Shown piece after piece: positions 41,507 to 51,832 of a DNA stretch of 64,000 bases. Every line of letters starts with the position of its first letter. Within the stretch, counting starts at the first letter, position 1. The notes under the pieces are model-generated. The model saw only the letters and a program-made list of their open reading frames with translations, was not told where the DNA came from and made no database searches. Made by a program: the position numbers and the translations under genes. Source of the DNA: Rebecca billardiae RCC1528 (Eukaryota > Haptophyta); the NCBI GenBank assembly GCA_965240325.2, contig OZ251238.1, forward strand, positions 248,001 to 312,000. Direction: 5' to 3'.

Positions 41507-42937
41507 ATGCTGCTGCTCGCCGCCCTCGCCGGGCTCACGCTGGCTCGGCTGCCACCCGCACCCTCCATCGGCGCGTGGATATACGACCACCCGACCGCAT
41601 GGCCCCCGGCACAGTGGGAGGCGCACGTCCGCCACTTCAACGCCAACCTCAGCTCCTCCGCGCACCGGCTCGATCACGTCGCCGTGTACGGTTCTGACGT
41701 GGAGCTGTACGAGCAGGGCTGGTGCTGCCGCCCGGCGGACGCGGAGGTGACGGGCGCGCGGCTGGCGGCGTACGGCGCTGACCCCTCCGTCGATGTCACC
41801 CTCGTCGTCGACGGCCGCATGGACGGCGGCCAGTCCTGGAGCCCGGACCTCTCTCGGCTCTCAGAGCAGCAGTTGGAGAGCCTTGCGCGCTGGGTCGCGC
41901 AGTGGACGTGCGCGTACGAGCGCGTCGATGGCGTGCAGCTCGATCTGGAGCCGATCGCGGGGCCGTGGAATGCCAACCTCAAGCTCTTCCTCGCGGCGCT
42001 CGGCCGGCACCTCCGCAGCGTCGACTGGGGCTGCGTGAGCGAGCGCCGCACCGAGGGCGTCGCGCTGTCCACCTTCGCTCTCGCCGCCGACGTGGACGAC
42101 GAGCTCGTTGCCGCGCTGGGGCCGGAGGGGTACGTGGTGGTCTCGGGGTACGACCTCGGTCCCGGCCCGGCGGGCACGCCCCACTCGCCCGCGGCATACC
42201 GCGCCGCCCTCGAGCGCGACCTCGAGCGCATGCTCGCGCTGAGCGCGCGCACCGGCTGTCGTTTCATGGTGGGCATCCCGGCGGCCGCCTCCACCAAGGA
42301 GTTCGAGGAGTACGCGGGTGTGCCGTCGGGGTACGCGCAGGCGGCGTACGTCGCGGAGGCGCTCGAAGCGCTCAAGGGCCTGGAGTCGCGCGCACCGCCG
42401 GGCGTGTACCTGGGCAAGTTCCTGTGGGCCCTCACGTACACAAACGTAGGCGCGCGCGCGCGTTCGGCGCGCGACCGGTCGCTGCGAGCACGACGGGGAG
42501 GGAGGAAGCGCGTGTTGACGCAAGCGCCGCGCCGGTTGGCACCCTTTGCGCAGGTGTACCCACCACACTCCGACAACGTGATGCGGCCGACGCATGCATT
42601 CGCCGCCAAGGGCGTGCGCGCCTTGCTGCAAGGTCATTCGTCCGCGGCGCCGCGGCCTGGCATCCCAACGCCGCCCTCATCTCCGCCGCACCACCCGCTG
42701 CCGCGCGCGCACTCACCGCCACCTTCGCCACGGCCACCGGGCGGGGGGGGCGGCGGGGACAACTTGGCGACCTACCTCAGGAACGGATGCACGGACGAGT
42801 CCGACTGCACCGCGATTCTCGTCGCGAGCGGAATCCTGACCGCCGGTGGCGGCGGAAGCTATTGCCGCACCGGAATGGACGAGTGCGACCGGCGCGTGTG
42901 CCATGGCGACGCGCACAGCCGGCTGCACCCATGCTGA
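41507..42937 (+). CDS. secreted GH18-like (beta/alpha)8 protein with Cys-rich C-terminus
   Basis: Two exons, 41507-42445 and 42554-42937 (intron 108 bp, phase 0), 440 residues. A signal peptide (MLLLAALAGLTLARLPP) is followed by GAWIYDHPTAWP, a barrel-like domain with VAVYGSDVELYEQGW, and YERVDGVQLDLEPIAGPWN. The last motif resembles the glycoside hydrolase 18 catalytic strand DGxDxDxE: the terminal acid is kept, but the second Asp is Gln. Later strands are CRFMVGIPAAAS and GVYLGKFLWALTYTN. Activity on chitin or related glycans is possible but unproven. The end has a Pro/Ser/His-rich linker and a six-Gly run, then a Cys-containing segment (YLRNGCTDESDC ... CHGDAHSRLHPC). The intron has no in-frame stop and a length divisible by three, so unspliced RNA would also be translated. 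Confidence 0.7.
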   Translation: MLLLAALAGLTLARLPPAPSIGAWIYDHPTAWPPAQWEAHVRHFNANLSSSAHRLDHVAVYGSDVELYEQGWCCRPADAEVTGARLAAYGADPSVDVTLVVDGRMDGGQSWSPDLSRLSEQQLESLARWVAQWTCAYERVDGVQLDLEPIAGPWNANLKLFLAALGRHLRSVDWGCVSERRTEGVALSTFALAADVDDELVAALGPEGYVVVSGYDLGPGPAGTPHSPAAYRAALERDLERMLALSARTGCRFMVGIPAAASTKEFEEYAGVPSGYAQAAYVAEALEALKGLESRAPPGVYLGKFLWALTYTNVGARARSARDRSLRARRGGRKRVLTQAPRRLAPFAQVYPPHSDNVMRPTHAFAAKGVRALLQGHSSAAPRPGIPTPPSSPPHHPLPRAHSPPPSPRPPGGGGGGDNLATYLRNGCTDESDCTAILVASGILTAGGGGSYCRTGMDECDRRVCHGDAHSRLHPC

Positions 42938-43439
42938 GAAGGGCGAACGTGGCAACGCCGCCAAGCCGCTATAACCCTCTCGGACTGCCGACGTCCCAAG
43001 AGCAACGGCTGAATATAAGACAGGCAATTTCAACGGCTGACGAATAATCCGCGGTACTACCGCACTCCGCAGCCGAACGGGCTTCCGAACGCCGGAACGG
43101 GCGCGTCGGCCTGCGCACTACTCCGAGCGGCGCAGGTCGGCACGGTGACGGTGCCGAACCTTCTCAGTATAGTCTGCTTACTTATATTATATATAATCGA
43201 TCTGACGACGAATAAGAGGCTTGGAATTAATATATATATATATACTAATAAAATTAAATAACTGCTTATTACTACTGCTGCTGCTGCTGCTGGCTGCAGT
43301 GATGATGATCAGACTCGTCATCATCGTTGCATCTATATTGCGGCATCACGTCAACCACCGCGCTAGTCCTCACGTTGGCGCCGAACGCCGTGCCCGCCTG
43401 CCGCCGTGTTCCGAGATAATGCCCGCTGAACGGTATTGG
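42938..43439. other. intergenic with short (TA)n and (GCT)n repeats
   Basis: AT-rich from 43160, with TA runs at 43186-43198 and 43230-43246 and a GCT run near 43275-43293. No gene recognised. Confidence 0.5.
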
Positions 43440-44407
43440 CCTGTGTCAGTGTGTGCGAATCAAGCCTCGACTGGCGTCGGCCAACCGTCGGCCACAAGAT
43501 GCCGCCCACTTTCGCCCGTTCATCGGCCAGTGGCCGACTACGACGAATAAATGCATGAATAAAGGATGACGATATATTCGTTAAATATCCATACGACTTT
43601 AGTTTATTTCTGGCGCAATATTATTAATTCACCACTCGGGCAGAACGTATCCATATATCGGGTCGACGGTCCCAACGAGGTCGCCTCGTCGACTCTGTAT
43701 GGGCATCGGATCTCGTCGCAGAAGCTGCTTGCAGCCGACTACTGTGCTGCGGCAGCCACCGCTCGTGCATTGTCCGCCCGCCGCGAGGCTGCCGCAGTCG
43801 CCGCGTCGGCAGACGATGGCGCTGCTGGCAGTGCAAGCGCGAGCCGTGGCAGAAGTAGGGGTCGTGGGCACGGGCGTGGGCGCGGTCGCGGGCGCGGGTG
43901 CGGCCGCTGACTCGCCCTCGGAGTCTCACCGGGCTCGCCGCCCTGCACCTCGCGTCCTTCACTCGCCGGGCCGGCGCGCAGATAGCTACAATAAGTCTAC
44001 ATATAGCACAGTCTGAATTCAATATCTTATCCGCGATCGATGATGATGAGATTAACACTCGCCATCAACGGTCTTCACACACACACACACACACACACCA
44101 CGCTCACGGTCAGAGACCGCGCCACTGGGGCTCAACAAGTCCGCACCAGTTGGGTCGGCCTGACGAGCCCTGGGACGGCTGGGGCCGTCGCCCTCTCGGA
44201 CTACGACCGTGCAGAGTCGGACCGAGTGCTGCCGCCCGCGCGGCGTGCGCACACGGCCTGACGCGCCGGCGCCGTGGCCGTGCCGTCCGGCGCGGCGGCC
44301 TGTCCGTCACGGCGCGGTCCGGCTGCGCGCCCGGGTGCGGCCCGAAGGCCGGGACCCCGGGCCCGGCCCGGCGGGCCCGATCCGGGCGATCGGCACGGGC
44401 ATATCGG

Positions 44408-44447
<40 letters not shown>

Positions 44448-44660
44448 CAATATTCTACGGCGCATGGCGCATGTCCGGCTCACTACTCTCAGACTGTCCG
44501 CCGTCGCGCGGATCCGCGGGCCAGCACGGAGATGGCTGGTCGAAATACCGCGCGCTACTCGCCTACTCCTGTCACTATCCATCGGCCATGGCCACCTAGC
44601 GGCCAATATCATCGGTCATGGCCGGCCATAGGCCTTGATTCGACGCACATAGGACTCACT
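43440..44660 (-). mobile_element. composite dispersed repeat (copy B), inverted relative to 4.4-6.5 kb
   Basis: Read on the minus strand, it matches copy A in order: ggcctatatggccggccatg-like sequence at its start, the ccgaccca-actggtt and gagccccagtggcg region, the (CA/GT)n patch, the long block around the rc of 4858-5060 (gcgcgccggcccggcgagtg), ttctgcccgagtggtgaat, and finally cggccactggccgatgaacg. It lacks the block present at 5758-6404 in copy A. A (TA)n run of ~38 bp lies at 44411-44448. Substitutions and indels are frequent, so the copies are old. No element-encoded enzyme seen. Confidence 0.65.
44411..44448. repeat. (TA)n microsatellite
   Basis: About 19 TA units within copy B of the composite repeat. 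Copy A has no TA run at the equivalent place near 4510. Confidence 0.9.
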
Positions 44661-44916
44661 ATTGGCACTCAAATTGAAATGGCAGAGGAACCCCGGCTGC
44701 CGGTCCGGGTCGGCCACCAGCGCCGGCTCCTGCCTCGCGGACAACGGAGGCAGGCGGCGGCGGCGTCGTCATTCTCAGGCATCCATCCACGGCCACAAAA
44801 TCGCGCCGACAGCACGCGCAACGTGGTAGACAATTCACGCATGCCAAAACCTTTGAGCGCGAGGCAGCTCGACGCTCCGCCCGGGGGCTCGCACAGCCCG
44901 CTGTGCAGGCATCACG

Positions 44917-45369
44917 TCAAATGCGCGCGAGGGCGATGCGGATCGGCGGGATCATCGGCGGGCTGATCGTGACTGCCGCCGAGTCTCCGTCCGGCGTGTA
45001 CTCCGCCGCCCTCAGGGAGACGCCCAAGCGCCGCAGCAGACGGATCGTGCGCTCGGACAATTGAAACAACAGGTTGCCAGCTGAGTCGATGCTGTATTTG
45101 ATGGGCTCATCGAGGTTGAGCGCGCCTATCAGCGTGATGCGGGCGGCAGACTTCGTGAGGATGTGCAGAGACAGCTTCTGAAGGCCGATCACGGGCAGCC
45201 GCAGCTCGCGCTCGTATCTCGCGCCTATGGGGGGAGCGCCGAAGCGCACCTTTGGGATGCCGCTGAACGCTTCGGCGACAGGTGCTGCAAAGCAGCATGT
45301 GAGCAGCCCGAGCGCGAGCCGCCGATGGCCGGGCGTAGATACCGAGCGATAGCCTCCAGCCGAGCGCAT
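44917..45369 (-). CDS. small signal-peptide protein, possibly plastid-targeted, unknown function
   Basis: A 150-residue frame from Met 45369. The N-terminus has a basic start (MRSAGGYRSVSTPGHRR), a hydrophobic stretch LALGLLTCCFAAP and VAEAF, giving an Ala-Phe cleavage site of the kind used for secondary plastids. The mature part is well structured in appearance: SGIPKVRFGAPPIGARYERE, LILTKSAARITLIGALNL-like strands, and LLFQLSERTIRLLRRLG. It might be a small beta-rich protein of the PAP/fibrillin or lipid-associated type, since the C-terminal pattern (strand, 'YSIDSAGNLLFQ', charged helix) is reminiscent, but I cannot assign a family. The frame is open upstream to 46152, across low-bias sequence and an inverted repeat, so the internal Met is chosen. 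Confidence 0.6.
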   Translation of the reverse strand: MRSAGGYRSVSTPGHRRLALGLLTCCFAAPVAEAFSGIPKVRFGAPPIGARYERELRLPVIGLQKLSLHILTKSAARITLIGALNLDEPIKYSIDSAGNLLFQLSERTIRLLRRLGVSLRAAEYTPDGDSAAVTISPPMIPPIRIALARI

Positions 45370-45984
45370 CGCGCCGCACCACCCGCAGCGCGGGCCCCGA
45401 GCAGCCACGCCAATGCACGCTGGGTGCCACCCCCAACCTCGCGACGCTCCGCAAAACTGAAAACTTGGTCGTCGGCCGAGGAGCCCCTTCTCGGAAGTTG
45501 GTGCGGCACTGCGCGGGTGCGGCACAACACCCGCGCCTGTGCATCCTTGAGACCTTGACTTCGAGATGCAACCGCCCGGTCGGTGTTGGTTACGTACCGG
45601 TACGTAGTTTACCCCCATACGCGCTAGCGTTTCGCGCGCGCCATGCCGTTTGTTTCGGCAACTATGATGGAAGGTAAAAAATAGCAGCGCTGTCCAAGGC
45701 CCAAGGGCGGTTCGGCGGTTTGATTCGAAAGAATACGCAGGGGCGTTCCCCGCGCGGGTCGTACAACAAAGCGCGGGAAAATGAAAGCGCGCTTCGCGAG
45801 GGCGCGCTGGCCTCAATGGGCGCTTGGCGCGCGCGCGGCGCGGCGCGCTGCGGCCGTCGAGTTGCCGTGCGAAGGCGGCGCGGTGCTTGCGTGGCATCGG
45901 AACACGGTTATGCTCCGCACTGCGCCCCGCAGCTCGCTCCTCGTCGACTTTGCCGCGCCTACGATCAGCGCGCATGCGAGCGTC
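45370..45984. promoter_or_regulatory. upstream region of the small plastid protein gene, E2F-like motifs
   Basis: Contains tttcgcgcgc at about 45629-45638 and gcgcgggaaaatgaaagcgc at about 45771-45790, both close to the E2F consensus TTTSGCGC or its complement. Their function is unproven. Nothing else recognised. Confidence 0.35.
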
Positions 45985-46560
45985 GCCTCGGAATGAGCAG
46001 CCCGCGCCCGCCTCAGCCGTGAGCGCCCGCCTGGCGCGCGATGCGATCAACTCGGGGCACGAGCTGCGGCTGAGCGAGGAAGCATGTGCCTGCGCGCAAG
46101 CCGCGCCGCCTTGATACACCGATCGTGAGCTGGGCATGCACCTTGCACGCAACTATTCTTCTTGCCGGCTTGCGAATGTCGCGGTGCCCTTGAAAGGGCT
46201 CCTCATCAGAGCAACTACTCAAGCATGGCATGACGGCAGCTACGCGCGCAGGCGATGCATAGATATGCACGAGTCGCTGCGCGCACACGGAACCCGAAGA
46301 CTCCTATTCATCGTGTCAGGGCGCTCACGGTCTGTTGTTTCATCTCCACTGCATGCAAGGCTCGTGCAGGCTGATTGGCATTCGTCGATAGCCGTCTGAA
46401 GCTGCACCAACGCGCACGATCGGTGTCTCAAGGCGTCGCGGCTTGCGCGCAGGCACATGCTTCCTCGCTCAGCCGCAGCTCGTGCCCCGAGTTGATCGCA
46501 TCGCGCGCCAGGCGGGCGCTCACGGCTGAGGCGGGCCGCGCGGGCTGCTCATTCCGAGGC
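45985..46560. mobile_element. inverted-repeat structure with ~145-bp arms
   Basis: Bases 45985-46127 (gcctcggaatgagcagcccg ... cgatcgtg) are the near-exact reverse complement of 46415-46560. The spacer is about 287 bp. Differences include a few substitutions and an insertion near the outer part of the right arm. The arms share a reading frame (AHASSLSRSSCPELIASRAR) kept in both copies, so the duplicated piece may once have been coding. No target duplication was found. It may be a small foldback element or a local inverted duplication. Confidence 0.6.
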
Positions 46561-46997
46561 ATATAGCTTCCGCAGCGCCGCGCCCGCGGGGCCGGCTGCC
46601 TGCTATCTCTCCTCTTCGGGTTCCGTCTCACTCGCACTGCCCCACCTGCCCAGCCCCCGCTGGCCGGCCCTCGTGCGTGCGCGACTCACACGTGCCTTGC
46701 CCCTTTCCTTCCCATCACTCAATGGGATTCTCCTCCACGCGGTGCCTCCCCAACACACCATGAAACTGGATCACTCACGCACCGCGTCTCGTCGACGGCG
46801 AGCGGCATGCCCACCGCATCTGCTGCCGCTCGCCAAGGCATGAGGACACGTAAATCCCACTGAGTAGGAACACACGCAGCCGCCTCGGCATCGCCACATG
46901 CCAGGCGGCGTGCCCACCTTCGGCCGGTCCTTCGGCCAGCAGTTGGCGTCGGCGTTCTGACGAGGAGGCGGCTAGACCGCTAGACATATATATATTT
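46561..46997. other. short gene-free stretch
   Basis: Nothing recognised apart from a short TA patch at its right edge, where the repeat block at 46998 begins. Confidence 0.4.
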
Positions 46998-47325
46998 AAT
47001 GACGTGGCAGCATCGGACAAGCGTCAGGCTCAGAGTGCAACAGACACATAGAATGCGTCCGCGCCTTCCGTCCAGGTCAGACAGTGCGCCACCCGCAGCC
47101 CTGCCCCCCTACGGGAGCGGGGCCGGGATGGAGCACCGCCTCGGCCTGGGGCACGCGGCGGCGACGGCAGATGCCGCCGCGGCCGAGCGCCTTCCGGAGC
47201 ACTTGGATGAGGGTGAGGTCGTAGTCGATGTCGCCGCCCGCCGACCTAGCGGCGAGCAGCTCCGGCAAGCGGCAGCCGCGGCTGTCGCCCCCGTGCGCCC
47301 GCGTGGGCGCCTGGATGAGGATGAG
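46998..47325 (+). repeat. dispersed repeat block, copy at 5758-6092
   Basis: Starts gacgtggcagcatcggac and matches the nested block of the 4-6 kb island over about 330 bp. In this copy the plus-strand frame from 46999 stays open to 47406, whereas the other copy has disrupting indels. Confidence 0.75.
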
Positions 47326-47406
47326 GTCGTAGTACGCGTCGCCGCGCGCCGGCCAAGCGGCGCGCAGCTGCAGAAGAGGGGCTTGGAGAGTGAGCGCGCC
47401 GCCTAG
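46999..47406 (+). CDS. repeat-borne reading frame with internal duplicated motif
   Basis: A 135-codon frame covering the repeat block and 80 bp beyond. It contains a duplicated unit, [16 protein letters not shown] and [16 protein letters not shown], about 32 residues apart, encoded by gaggtcgtagt- repeats. Related Val-rich codon runs recur near 47430 and 48090. The start lies exactly at the repeat edge. Whether it is translated is unknown; it could be a relic of an element protein. Confidence 0.3.
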   Translation: MTWQHRTSVRLRVQQTHRMRPRLPSRSDSAPPAALPPYGSGAGMEHRLGLGHAAATADAAAAERLPEHLDEGEVVVDVAARRPSGEQLRQAAAAAVAPVRPRGRLDEDEVVVRVAARRPSGAQLQKRGLESERAA

Positions 47407-48611
47407 CGCGCTCTGGGCGATGAAGCAGATGAGGTGGTAGTGATGTCGCAGCCCGGCCCGCCGGCGGGCTGCTGCAGATGCAGTGCTTGATGCTGGGGAA
47501 CCTGGCCCCTGGGCGCGTCACACCCCGCACCCCCTGCCCCACCTAGGGTGGAGCGAAGGGCACGGAGGAGGCCAGCGCCAAGGGCCAGATGGGTGCAGCG
47601 GCGTCCACCTGCTGCATCGCCCCCCGAGGCGATGCAGCCGGCGGCCGGCTGGAGAAAGAGGGTGCCAGTGCCTATCCCGGACCCGCTGCGTGTGGTTGAT
47701 CTCCGCGTGCACGTGCCAGCGCAGAGCAGTCGAATCGAACGTCGCGGGGTCAGCTGGCGACCCGCGCGCTCGGCCCGCCCGCCGCGAGACACTCCTGGCG
47801 GTGCCCCACCGAGTCCCCGGGAAGGGGGAGCCGGCCGAGGGCCCGTCGGCCGCCGAAGCGACCGGCTGAGCCGGGACAACCTGAAGGGCGCGTGGGGAAA
47901 GGCGGCATGCCTCGTCGCAGGTCCGTGCCCAGTTGCTGTTGGCAATGAACGGTGGCAGAACCCGGCCCCACGCGCACGCATCCATGGAGGCTCGCAGGCA
48001 GGCAGGCCGAGCGCGCTGGCCGCGCTCGTGCCGCCACCCACGCCGCGTCCGACTGGCTCTGCGAGGGCCAGCGCGTGCGCACGAAGGGAGGAAGAAGTGG
48101 TCGTAGAGGTCGTAGAACTAGTCGTAGTCATGTCGCAGCCAAGCAGGAGTGCCGCGAGGCCGACGAGCGCGCAGGAGATTGCCGAAGATGAGCATGGGGG
48201 AGCACCAAAGGCATGCGGCCCCCGCCCCACCAGCCCCGTGTGCTTCGCACCCGGGGCCGGCGAGCGGGGCGGGGGTCGCGTCGGCGGGCACCATCGCGAC
48301 GTCATCGCCAATATATATATATAACATATGACTGCTGAGCTGAGCCGCTACCCGCGTCCTGCGGAGAGGGCGCAGAACTGGACGACGCGGTCCGACGCGG
48401 CGTAACGGCGCGACGCGGCTGACAAGTTTGACGGCGCCAGCCGCCGAGTCGAAGGCGAACTAATGTTCAAACTGCGGCCGCGCGCCGCCCGACTACGGAC
48501 TGCATGAGCCCGAGGGCGGCGCGGCCTGCGTGCGGGCTGGACTACTCCGCGAAATAAGTTCTGCGGGGCCACGCCCGGTCAGTGGCCGGCGCGGCCACGT
48601 CGGATGCGGTC
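47407..48611. other. GC-rich stretch with degenerate repeats, MYB gene 3' flank
   Basis: Plus-strand copies of a gatgaggt(c/g)gtagt...atgtcgcagcc motif occur near 47420 and 48095-48130, continuing the motif of the neighbouring repeat. A minus-strand stretch at about 47680-47960 (FDSTALRWHVHAEINHTQRV) is peptide-like but isolated. A TA run is at 48310-48322. No gene is supported. Confidence 0.35.
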
Positions 48612-51553
48612 TCAGGCCACCAGGCCGGGCGAGTTGGCCGACGTGGACGCGAAGATGTTGCTGAAGTCGGTCGCGTCGGTCGACTGCAGGATGTCGTACC
48701 AGAACTGCTCCTCCTCGGGGCGGCCGCCGGGCGCACCGGCTGCTGCGCCGCCCGCCGCCGCCGCCGCACCGAGCCCGAGCGCCGACGGGCCGAGGCTGGG
48801 CACGCTGTTGGCGCGCACGCCGCACGGCGACACGGGCGAGATCGGGAACAGCTTGCGCGCCTCGAGCGGCGATGGCCTCGGCACGCCCGCCGAGCCGAGC
48901 GGCAGCTCGTCGCCGTCCGCCATCATGGTCTGTTGCAGCTGGATCCACACGCCCATGCCCTCGCCGATGCTCGCGGGCGCGCCAAAGTGCGCGGGCGGGC
49001 CGAAGTGCGCGAGGGGCAGCGCGGGGAGCCCGCTCGCGAGCCGCCGCTCGCACGACTCCGTCGTCGAGTCGCTCATGTACGCGTGCGGCTGCGCCTGCTC
49101 GCGCGCGCGCTTGGCCGCACGGCCGGCGGCGCCGCCGCCGCCCGCCTTGGACGCGGCCGGCCCGCGGCCGCGCTTGCGCGCGCCCGCCGCTGCCGCCGGC
49201 GCGCCCTCGTCGGCCGGCGCACCGCTCGCCGCGTCGGCGGGTGGCGCCGCCGCGCCCTTCTTGGCCGCGGCCGCCGCGCCACTCGCCGCCTTGCCGCTGC
49301 CGCGCGGCTGTTGTTTGGTGCTGCGACTGCCGCTAGCCGGTGCCGGCGGCTTGGCAGCCGCCGGCTCCGCCGCGGGCGCGCCGCTCGGCGCTGAGCCCGC
49401 CGCCGCTGCGGGCGGCGGCGCCGCCGCCGGCGGCGCCTCCGCGCGACCCGCGGCGGCCGCGGCGGCCGCGGCGGCCGCCGCCGTACTCCGCGTGGACGCC
49501 TTCGTCACCGCGGGCGCGCCGGCGCTCGTGGTGCCGCTCGCGCCCAGCGGCGCAGCCGCGGCGTCGGCCGCGCACGCGCCGCCAGCTTCTGTCTGCTCCG
49601 CGTCTGCGCGGCGGCTGCAGTCCTCGGTGGCGAGCTTGGGCTCGATGCCGCGCAGCTGGGACGGCGTGTTGCCCACGTCCGAGCCGTGCGCCGCGCTCGC
49701 GTTCGTCAGCGCGCTCAGCCCGAGCATGTCCATGTGCGCCACCTGCACGAGCAGCTGCGCGCACCGCAGCCGGTCCTTGGTCGAGGGCTCGCACGAGTTG
49801 AGCTTGGCGGCGAGCTGCTTGATCACCATGTTGTTCTCCTGCGCGATGCGGCGCTTGAGCTCCTTGGACGCGGCGCACGGGGTGGCGCTGCTCGCGCCGC
49901 CCGCCACCTCGCCCGCCGCCGCGGGCTTGGCCTGCGCCGCGGCGGGTGCGCCCGCCGCCGCCTTGGCCGCCACGCCGCCATCGCCGTGCGGCGCGGGCTG
50001 CTCCGCGGCCGGCGCCGCTCCAACGAGCGGCGGCGAGGCGCCGCGAGACTGAGTGGCGCCGGCCGAGTCGTCTGGCTGTGCATCCTCGGCCGTCGCGGCC
50101 GCTGCGGGCGACTCGGCGCGCGCATCGACCGGCGTGGTCACCTGCGGCTCCGCGGGCCGCGCCGCCGCCCCGTCGTCCTCCGACAGCACCGGCGCGTCGG
50201 CGGGCGCGGCGCTGAGCTTCGGGCTCACCAGCTGGCCCCCGGCGCTGTCCTCCCTGCGCGGCGGCGGGCGCACGCGGCGGCGGGGCGGCGGGGCGGCGCG
50301 ACGGCGCGAGGGGCGTGGCAGGTCAGCACCGATTCGAGTGGCGGGCCCCGTGCTGCGCTCAAGCCGCCGCGAGGCACGGAGTGGGAGACCGATGCAAGGG
50401 CGTTCGTGCACGGCCAGGACGGCCCGGGGCCCGGCGCCAACGCCTTCGCGCCGCGCAGGCGGTGCCACGCGCGCGCGCGCACTGTGCATGCTCGTGAATG
50501 ATCTTCTGCGCCAGCGCGGAGTCCTGCGTGGTCTCGGCGCCGTCGGCGTCGTGCGCCTCCGCCATGCCGACGGCTGACAGCAGCTCGTCCGGCTGCAGCG
50601 GCTGGCCCAGGTCGAGCTCCTCAAGCGGCTTGATCTCCGCGCCCTCCGCGCCCGCCTTGCCCGCCACCTTGCGACTGCGCGCGCGGCGGCATGCGCGCAC
50701 GTGGACAGGGCGCGACGCGCGGGTGGTGAGGGTCGGAGCGCGGGGTGCATCGCGTGACGCTCATGATGACGACCCGTCCAGGTGCCCGCACCCCCGCGCA
50801 GCGCGCCAGCCCGCTCGCGGCGCGGCGCGCGCGCGCGCGAGCGCGTACGTGCATCGCTTCTGCTGCTTTGCAAACTTGCGCATCGTCGAGTTCCAACGGT
50901 TCTTGATGGCGTTGTCCGTGCGCCCGGGCAGGTCCTTGGCGATGATGTTCCACTTCGTGCCGAGCCGCGCGACGCCGTCCATGATCAGCCGGTCCTCCTC
51001 CTCCGTCCACGCGCCCTTGACGACCGACGGCTGCAGGTGCTGGACCCACCGCTCACGGCACTGCTTGCCGAGCCGGCTCTCGAAGGACTGCGCGATCAGC
51101 GACCACTTGCGCGGGCCGTGCGTCTCCACCAAAGAGAGTAGCCTTCGCCCGGGAACGCGCGCGGCGCGCACACGTCTCAGCAATCGGCGCGCGCGCGCGC
51201 GGCGCGCGCGCGCACGATGCGCGCAGCGAGGTGAAGCGCGCCGCGCCGCGCGCGCGCGCGCACAGTGCGTCCTCCTCCTTGGACCACGGGTGCTTCATCG
51301 AGCGTCGCTTCGCGCTCTCATCGTCCGAGTCCTGCGAGAGCGACTCGCCCATCATCTGCAGCAGGTTCGCAGGGGGCACGGGGTTGGGCAGCCGGTCAAG
51401 CACGTTGAGCACTCCCGACTCGTGCACGTCCGCGCGCGGTTCGAGGTGCGGCGCGGGCGCGTCGGGCGCGACGGGCGGCGCGGTGCTTGGCGGTGTGATT
51501 GTCGAGTCGTCGTTCAGCTCTGCCTTCTTGGCATCTGGCGGCGCGTGCGCCAT
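48612..51553 (-). CDS. R2R3-MYB transcription factor
   Basis: Four exons: 51553-51264, 51142-50849, 50674-50483 and 50253-48612, giving 805 residues; all three introns are phase 2. Tandem MYB repeats R2 and R3 occupy about residues 87-188. The Trp sets are complete: 90, 110 and 129 in R2, 142, 161 and 180 in R3. The recognition helices are KQCRERWVQHLQP and PGRTDNAIKNRWN. The first intron interrupts R2 after EEDA and restores Leu across the junction. An acidic/Leu-rich piece follows (LEELDLGQPLQPDELL), then Ala/Pro-rich low complexity, a likely helical segment (ELKRRIAQENNMVIKQLAAK), a basic tract (RKRGRG) and an acidic C-terminus with DILQSTDATDFSNIFAS. The domain is closest in style to 3R/R2R3 cell-cycle or early plant MYBs. 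It is divergent with the SNX gene. Confidence 0.93.
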
Positions 51554-51832
51554 GTCGTGTGCGGCGTGTGTGGTGCCGGCTTCGTGTGTCGCGTTTGCGT
51601 TTGGGCGGGGTCCGTCCGTGGGGCGAGCCGGCGTAGAGAGGGCGCGCTTCGCTCGCTCGCCCGCCCGTTTCAGCGCGAAAAGGCGGGGCGGCGTTTTGCG
51701 CGGCCGCCTTCGGTCGGGCATGCGATAAAAAAATCCCCGACGCCGCCATCGCTCGCCGGGAAACTCGGATTTTCGCGGATGTGGAGGCGGTGGAGGCCGG
51801 CGCCCCCTCCGCCACACCTCACGGCCGGCGGC
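51554..51832. promoter_or_regulatory. 279-bp bidirectional promoter between MYB and SNX genes, E2F-like sites
   Basis: The two start codons are only 279 bp apart and point away from each other, so the interval must serve both. It contains GCGCGAAA at 51673-51680 (complement of the E2F consensus TTTCGCGC), TTTTGCGC at 51694-51701 and TTTCGCGG at 51771-51778. Such sites drive S-phase genes in plants and algae. Their use here is an inference. A GC box-like ggcggggcgg lies at 51682-51691. Confidence 0.5.
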
